Below are positions 5,647-6,950 of a DNA stretch of 6,950 nt, in pieces. A program made the position numbers and the translations under genes. The DNA lies in contig CAMUFJ010000045.1 in assembly GCA_947088135.1 (NCBI GenBank), positions 1 through 6,950 on the forward strand, read 5' to 3'. How positions within the stretch are numbered: the stretch's first letter is position 1; the number at the start of each line of letters is the position of its first letter. This stretch comes from an uncultured Clostridia bacterium (lineage in GTDB: Bacteria; Bacillota; Clostridia; Christensenellales; Borkfalkiaceae). Below the pieces are notes generated by a model, which was not told the origin of the DNA, searched no databases, and saw nothing but the letters and a program-made list of their open reading frames with translations.

Positions 5647-6252
5647 TCATTTTTTTAAATGACTTTTATCCCAACTCTTTTTTTTACAAAAGGGACATTT
5701 TAAATATCTCCGCCGAAAAGTGTGCGGAGCAAAAAGATAGGCGGATAAGCCCGGCACGAATTTCTCTCCGCACCGCTCGCATTCGTAAATTTCCGTGCTG
5801 ACCGCCACAAGCAGGATCACCGCGACGTCGGAAACGACGACCATGACGGCAATGCCGATCAACACAAGGCGAAGCCAAAGTTCGTTGATAAAATACGCCG
5901 ATATCAAAACCAGCGCGAGGCTCGACAGGGTCGCCATAACGCAGGATACGGTGGATACGATCACTTTTTTTCGGGGCGACGTTCTGTCGCTGACAAGCGA
6001 AGCAATATTTTCCTCCGCTTTTTCCACGTATTGTCTGTCGTTGAGCCGTTCGCCCGACAAAAGCTCGTTCGTGCTGATCCCGAATAGCTTGCAAAGCGGA
6101 AGCATATACCCTAGATCGGGCAATCCCCTGCCCGTTTCCCATTTCGACACCGTTTTTTCGGAAACGTTTAAGCGCTCGGCAACTTCTTTCTGCGTGAATG
6201 ACTTTTCTTTTCGTAATTCTTTTATAAATTGTCCGATTTTTACAACGTTCAT
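5647..6252 (-). CDS. Membrane-anchored XRE-type regulator with C-terminal zinc ribbon
   Basis: A 201-residue protein in three parts. Residues 5-62 are an XRE/Cro-C1 helix-turn-helix (FTQKEVAERLNVSEKTVSKWETG at 19-41, then ISTNELLSGE). Residues 97-120 and 126-151 are two hydrophobic segments joined by a short turn. Residues 156-201 hold two CxxC pairs (C158/C161 and C186/C189) that look like a zinc ribbon ending CPFCKKKSW. Proteins of this layout are common in Firmicutes but mostly uncharacterised; they are thought to be membrane-tethered regulators. With two crossings, the DNA-binding and zinc domains would both face the cytoplasm. I start it at the ATG at 6250-6252, which has AAAGGAG six bases upstream. 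The in-frame ATG at 6271-6273 overlaps the -10 element and would lack a ribosome site. It is preceded by its own promoter and convergent with hxlR. Target genes are unknown. Confidence 0.88.
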   Translation of the reverse strand: MNVVKIGQFIKELRKEKSFTQKEVAERLNVSEKTVSKWETGRGLPDLGYMLPLCKLFGISTNELLSGERLNDRQYVEKAEENIASLVSDRTSPRKKVIVSTVSCVMATLSSLALVLISAYFINELWLRLVLIGIAVMVVVSDVAVILLVAVSTEIYECERCGEKFVPGLSAYLFAPHTFRRRYLKCPFCKKKSWDKSHLKK

Positions 6253-6271
6253 AATTCGCTCCTTTGCTCCC

Positions 6272-6299
6272 ATTATAGCACAGTTATTTAAAAAAACAA
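6272..6299 (-). promoter_or_regulatory. Promoter of the XRE-type regulator gene
   Basis: On the minus strand TTGTTT (6294-6299), 16 bases, then TATAAT (6272-6277) with TGC before it, an extended -10. Transcription should start near 6265, leaving a 12-base leader with AAAGGAG. From TG through the start region it matches the ispE promoter in all but one base. Confidence 0.75.
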
Positions 6300-6300
6300 C

Positions 6301-6325
6301 CTACGCTCCGTAGAGTTTGCTCTAC
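6301..6325. other. Two overlapping, mutually exclusive hairpins
   Basis: CTACG-CTC-CGTAG (6301-6313) and GTAGAG-TTTG-CTCTAC (6310-6325) are both perfect but share GTAG at 6310-6313, so only one can form at a time. On the minus strand the first is followed by GTTG and a run of seven Ts, like a weak terminator. The pair sits between the rRNA-side terminator and the promoter of the XRE-type gene. From 6326 to 6390 I see only an AGCGATCGCT palindrome (6341-6350) and AT-rich sequence. Confidence 0.35.
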
Positions 6326-6390
6326 TTTATTGCGGTTGCAAGCGATCGCTCGGCTTTTCCTTGGGGGAATACCCTTATAATCAAATAAAG

Positions 6391-6418
6391 AAAAAAGACA
6401 CTCGATCAGAGTGTCTTT
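6391..6418 (-). terminator. Terminator downstream of the 5S-like array
   Basis: On the minus strand AAAGACACTC (6409-6418) pairs with GAGTGTCTTT (6394-6403) around a 5-base loop, and a T run follows (6391-6396). It comes ten bases after the last 5S-like segment and differs in sequence from the repeated terminator, so it is probably the original end of the rRNA transcript. Confidence 0.8.
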
Positions 6419-6427
6419 CGATTTGAA

Positions 6428-6480
6428 GGCGGCAACTACCTATCCTCCCGGGTGGTTAGACCAAGTACTTTGGGCGGTAA
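6428..6480 (-). pseudogene. 5S rRNA 3'-half remnant, copy 1
   Basis: Read on the minus strand, the segment carries the late 5S marks: GTACTTGGT, CTAACC, CCCGGGAGGATAGG (helix IV and the loop E strand) and the closing strand GTTGCCGCC of helix I. The 5' half of 5S, which should supply the GGCGGC partner, is missing; unrelated hairpin sequence takes its place. It is therefore not a working 5S gene. Confidence 0.6.
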
Positions 6481-6524
6481 GAAACGCTTTCTGCGGACAA
6501 TCCTGTGAATTGTCCGCGCGTTTC
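6481..6524. other. Long stem-loop in repeat unit 1
   Basis: GAAACGC (6481-6487) pairs with GCGTTTC (6518-6524), and GCGGACAAT (6493-6501) with ATTGTCCGC (6509-6517). This makes a 16-bp stem with a one-sided 5-base bulge and a 7-base loop. It starts exactly where the 5S likeness ends. The same structure recurs 235 bases later (6716-6759). Confidence 0.6.
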
Positions 6525-6629
6525 GAACTGAGCGGAGCGGGATATCCCCCGCGGAACGCGACCGAGGCGGCGTTTCCCCTTGCGCCGCCGAGACAAGAGA
6601 GCGTAGCACTCTTACGCCTTTCCATAAGC

Positions 6630-6654
6630 AAAAAACGCTCCGAAGAGCGTTTTT
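6630..6654 (-). terminator. Repeated cUUCGg terminator, copy 1
   Basis: On the minus strand AAAAACGCTC, loop TTCG, GAGCGTTTTTT: a 10-bp stem with the very stable C(UUCG)G loop and a six-T tail. It lies eight bases after the 3' end of the copy-2 5S-like segment, the position expected of an rRNA operon terminator. Confidence 0.8.
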
Positions 6655-6662
6655 GATTTGAA

Positions 6663-6715
6663 GGCGGCAACTACCTATCCTCCCGGGTGGTTAGACCAAG
6701 TACTTTGGGCGGTAA
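6663..6715 (-). pseudogene. 5S rRNA 3'-half remnant, copy 2
   Basis: The same 53-base segment as copy 1, again without the 5' half and again followed on the plus strand by the long hairpin. Confidence 0.6.
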
Positions 6716-6759
6716 GAAACGCTTTCTGCGGACAATCCTGTGAATTGTCCGCGCGTTTC
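6716..6759. other. Long stem-loop in repeat unit 2
   Basis: The same bulged 16-bp stem as at 6481-6524, shifted by 235 bases. Confidence 0.6.
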
Positions 6760-6864
6760 GAACTGAGCGGAGCGGGATATCCCCCGCGGAACGCGACCGA
6801 GGCGGCGTTTCCCCTTGCGCCGCCGAGACAAGAGAGCGTAGCACTCTTACGCCTTTCCATAAGC

Positions 6865-6889
6865 AAAAAACGCTCCGAAGAGCGTTTTT
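6865..6889 (-). terminator. Repeated cUUCGg terminator, copy 2
   Basis: Identical to the element at 6630-6654. It lies eight bases after the 3' end of the 5S segment at the window edge, so it is probably that gene's primary terminator. Confidence 0.8.
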
Positions 6890-6950
6890 GATTTGAAGGC
6901 GGCAACTACCTATCCTCCCGGGTGGTTAGACCAAGTACTTTTGGCGTAAG
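6890..6950. repeat. Repeat unit 3, truncated by the window edge
   Basis: It follows units 1 and 2 exactly to the TACTTT near 6941, then differs: TTTTGGCGTAAG here against TTTGGGCGGTAAG in the other two, one substitution and one missing base. The rest lies outside the window. Confidence 0.8.
6898..6950 (-). rRNA. 5S ribosomal RNA, 3' part, running off the right edge
   Basis: On the minus strand this reads from CTTACGCC through AGTACTTGGT and CCCGGGAGGATAGG to GTTGCCGCC, matching the order of elements in the 3' half of a bacterial 5S rRNA (end of domain beta/gamma junction, helix IV with loop E, 3' strand of helix I). About 53 of an expected 115-120 bases are visible. Its departure from the repeat copies at GCGTAAG fits a real 5S better than they do. 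It is followed directly by a strong terminator. If real, an rRNA operon ends here and its 23S gene should lie to the right. The call is from memory of the family pattern, not from an alignment. Confidence 0.6.

Larger units (their letters stand above)
6420..6654. repeat. Tandem repeat unit 1, 235 bp, 5S-tail plus terminator
   Basis: The unit starts GATTTGAAGGCGGC and ends in a T run. In plus-strand order it holds the reverse complement of a 5S 3' half (6428-6480), a long hairpin (6481-6524), GGGATATCCC, a GGCGGCG/CGCCGCC hairpin (6566-6589), filler, and the repeated terminator (6630-6654). By eye it is identical to unit 2 over its whole length. The period is not a multiple of three, which argues against coding. 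Confidence 0.9.
6655..6889. repeat. Tandem repeat unit 2, 235 bp, identical to unit 1
   Basis: The same order of elements as unit 1, directly abutting it, with no difference found by eye. Complete identity over 235 bp of non-coding sequence points to recent duplication, ongoing gene conversion, or an assembly effect. Confidence 0.9.

Noticed and set aside
6253..6273. Seven extra N-terminal residues of the XRE-type regulator
   Set aside because: That ATG overlaps the -10 hexamer and has no ribosome site, while the later ATG has AAAGGAG at good spacing.
6341..6350. HIP1-like palindrome AGCGATCGCT
   Set aside because: It is a single copy, and HIP1 is a cyanobacterial repeat, so this is a chance palindrome.
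6482..6640. tRNA inside the repeat (GTTCGAAAC-like T loop on the minus strand)
   Set aside because: No acceptor stem, anticodon arm or D arm can be laid out around it.
6411..6905. Small open frames of 76-81 codons on both strands in the repeat
   Set aside because: They read through the 5S-like segment and the terminator, occur on both strands, and repeat only because the DNA repeats. The 235-bp period shifts frame and there is no ribosome site.
6420..6950. CRISPR-like array
   Set aside because: The units are 235 bp and abut without variable spacers, and no cas gene is present.

Overview
The window looks like a chromosomal piece of a spore-forming member of the Clostridia of moderate GC content. 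The grounds are a SipL-type spore-coat morphogenesis gene (DUF3794/SPOCS plus LysM), a non-mevalonate isoprenoid gene (ispE), strong AGGAGG-like ribosome sites and many compact intrinsic terminators. The exact lineage cannot be fixed from the sequence; a gut clostridium is my guess.

Left part (1-3056). A possible 3' end of a plus-strand gene (1-39) meets, head to head, a minus-strand APH/choline-kinase-fold phosphotransferase (214-954). A stem-loop that can terminate both ways (74-106) separates them. To the right lies a minus-strand pair: ispE (2066-2926), followed 17 nt later by a two-membrane-segment protein with one TPR-like repeat (1143-2048). The pair closes with a strong terminator (1090-1130). 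ispE has its own near-consensus promoter. That promoter contains a perfect palindrome and places the predicted transcript start on the ATG itself, so the mRNA may be leaderless.

Middle (2993-5646). sipL (3056-4528, minus) has a textbook-spaced sigma-E-type promoter and its own terminator, which fits a single-gene mother-cell sporulation unit. Next is a divergent pair: a small cupin protein (4737-5093, minus) and an HxlR-family regulator (5264-5590, plus). The intergenic region holds two good promoters, a 35-bp near-perfect palindrome and a second 13-bp palindrome on the HxlR -10. This looks like a regulator and its target with the operators visible. A two-way terminator separates hxlR from the next gene.

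Right part (5647-6950). A membrane-anchored XRE-type regulator with a C-terminal zinc ribbon (5647-6252, minus) is followed by about 700 bp without protein genes. The last 531 bp are a tandem array with period 235 bp: two identical full units and the start of a third. Each unit begins with what I read as the reverse complement of the 3' half of a 5S rRNA, then carries hairpin-rich filler and a cUUCGg terminator. The third copy changes in the last 15 bases in a way that better fits a true 5S gene. The right edge is therefore probably the 3' end of a minus-strand rRNA operon whose 5S tail and terminator have been duplicated downstream. This array is the most unusual thing in the window.
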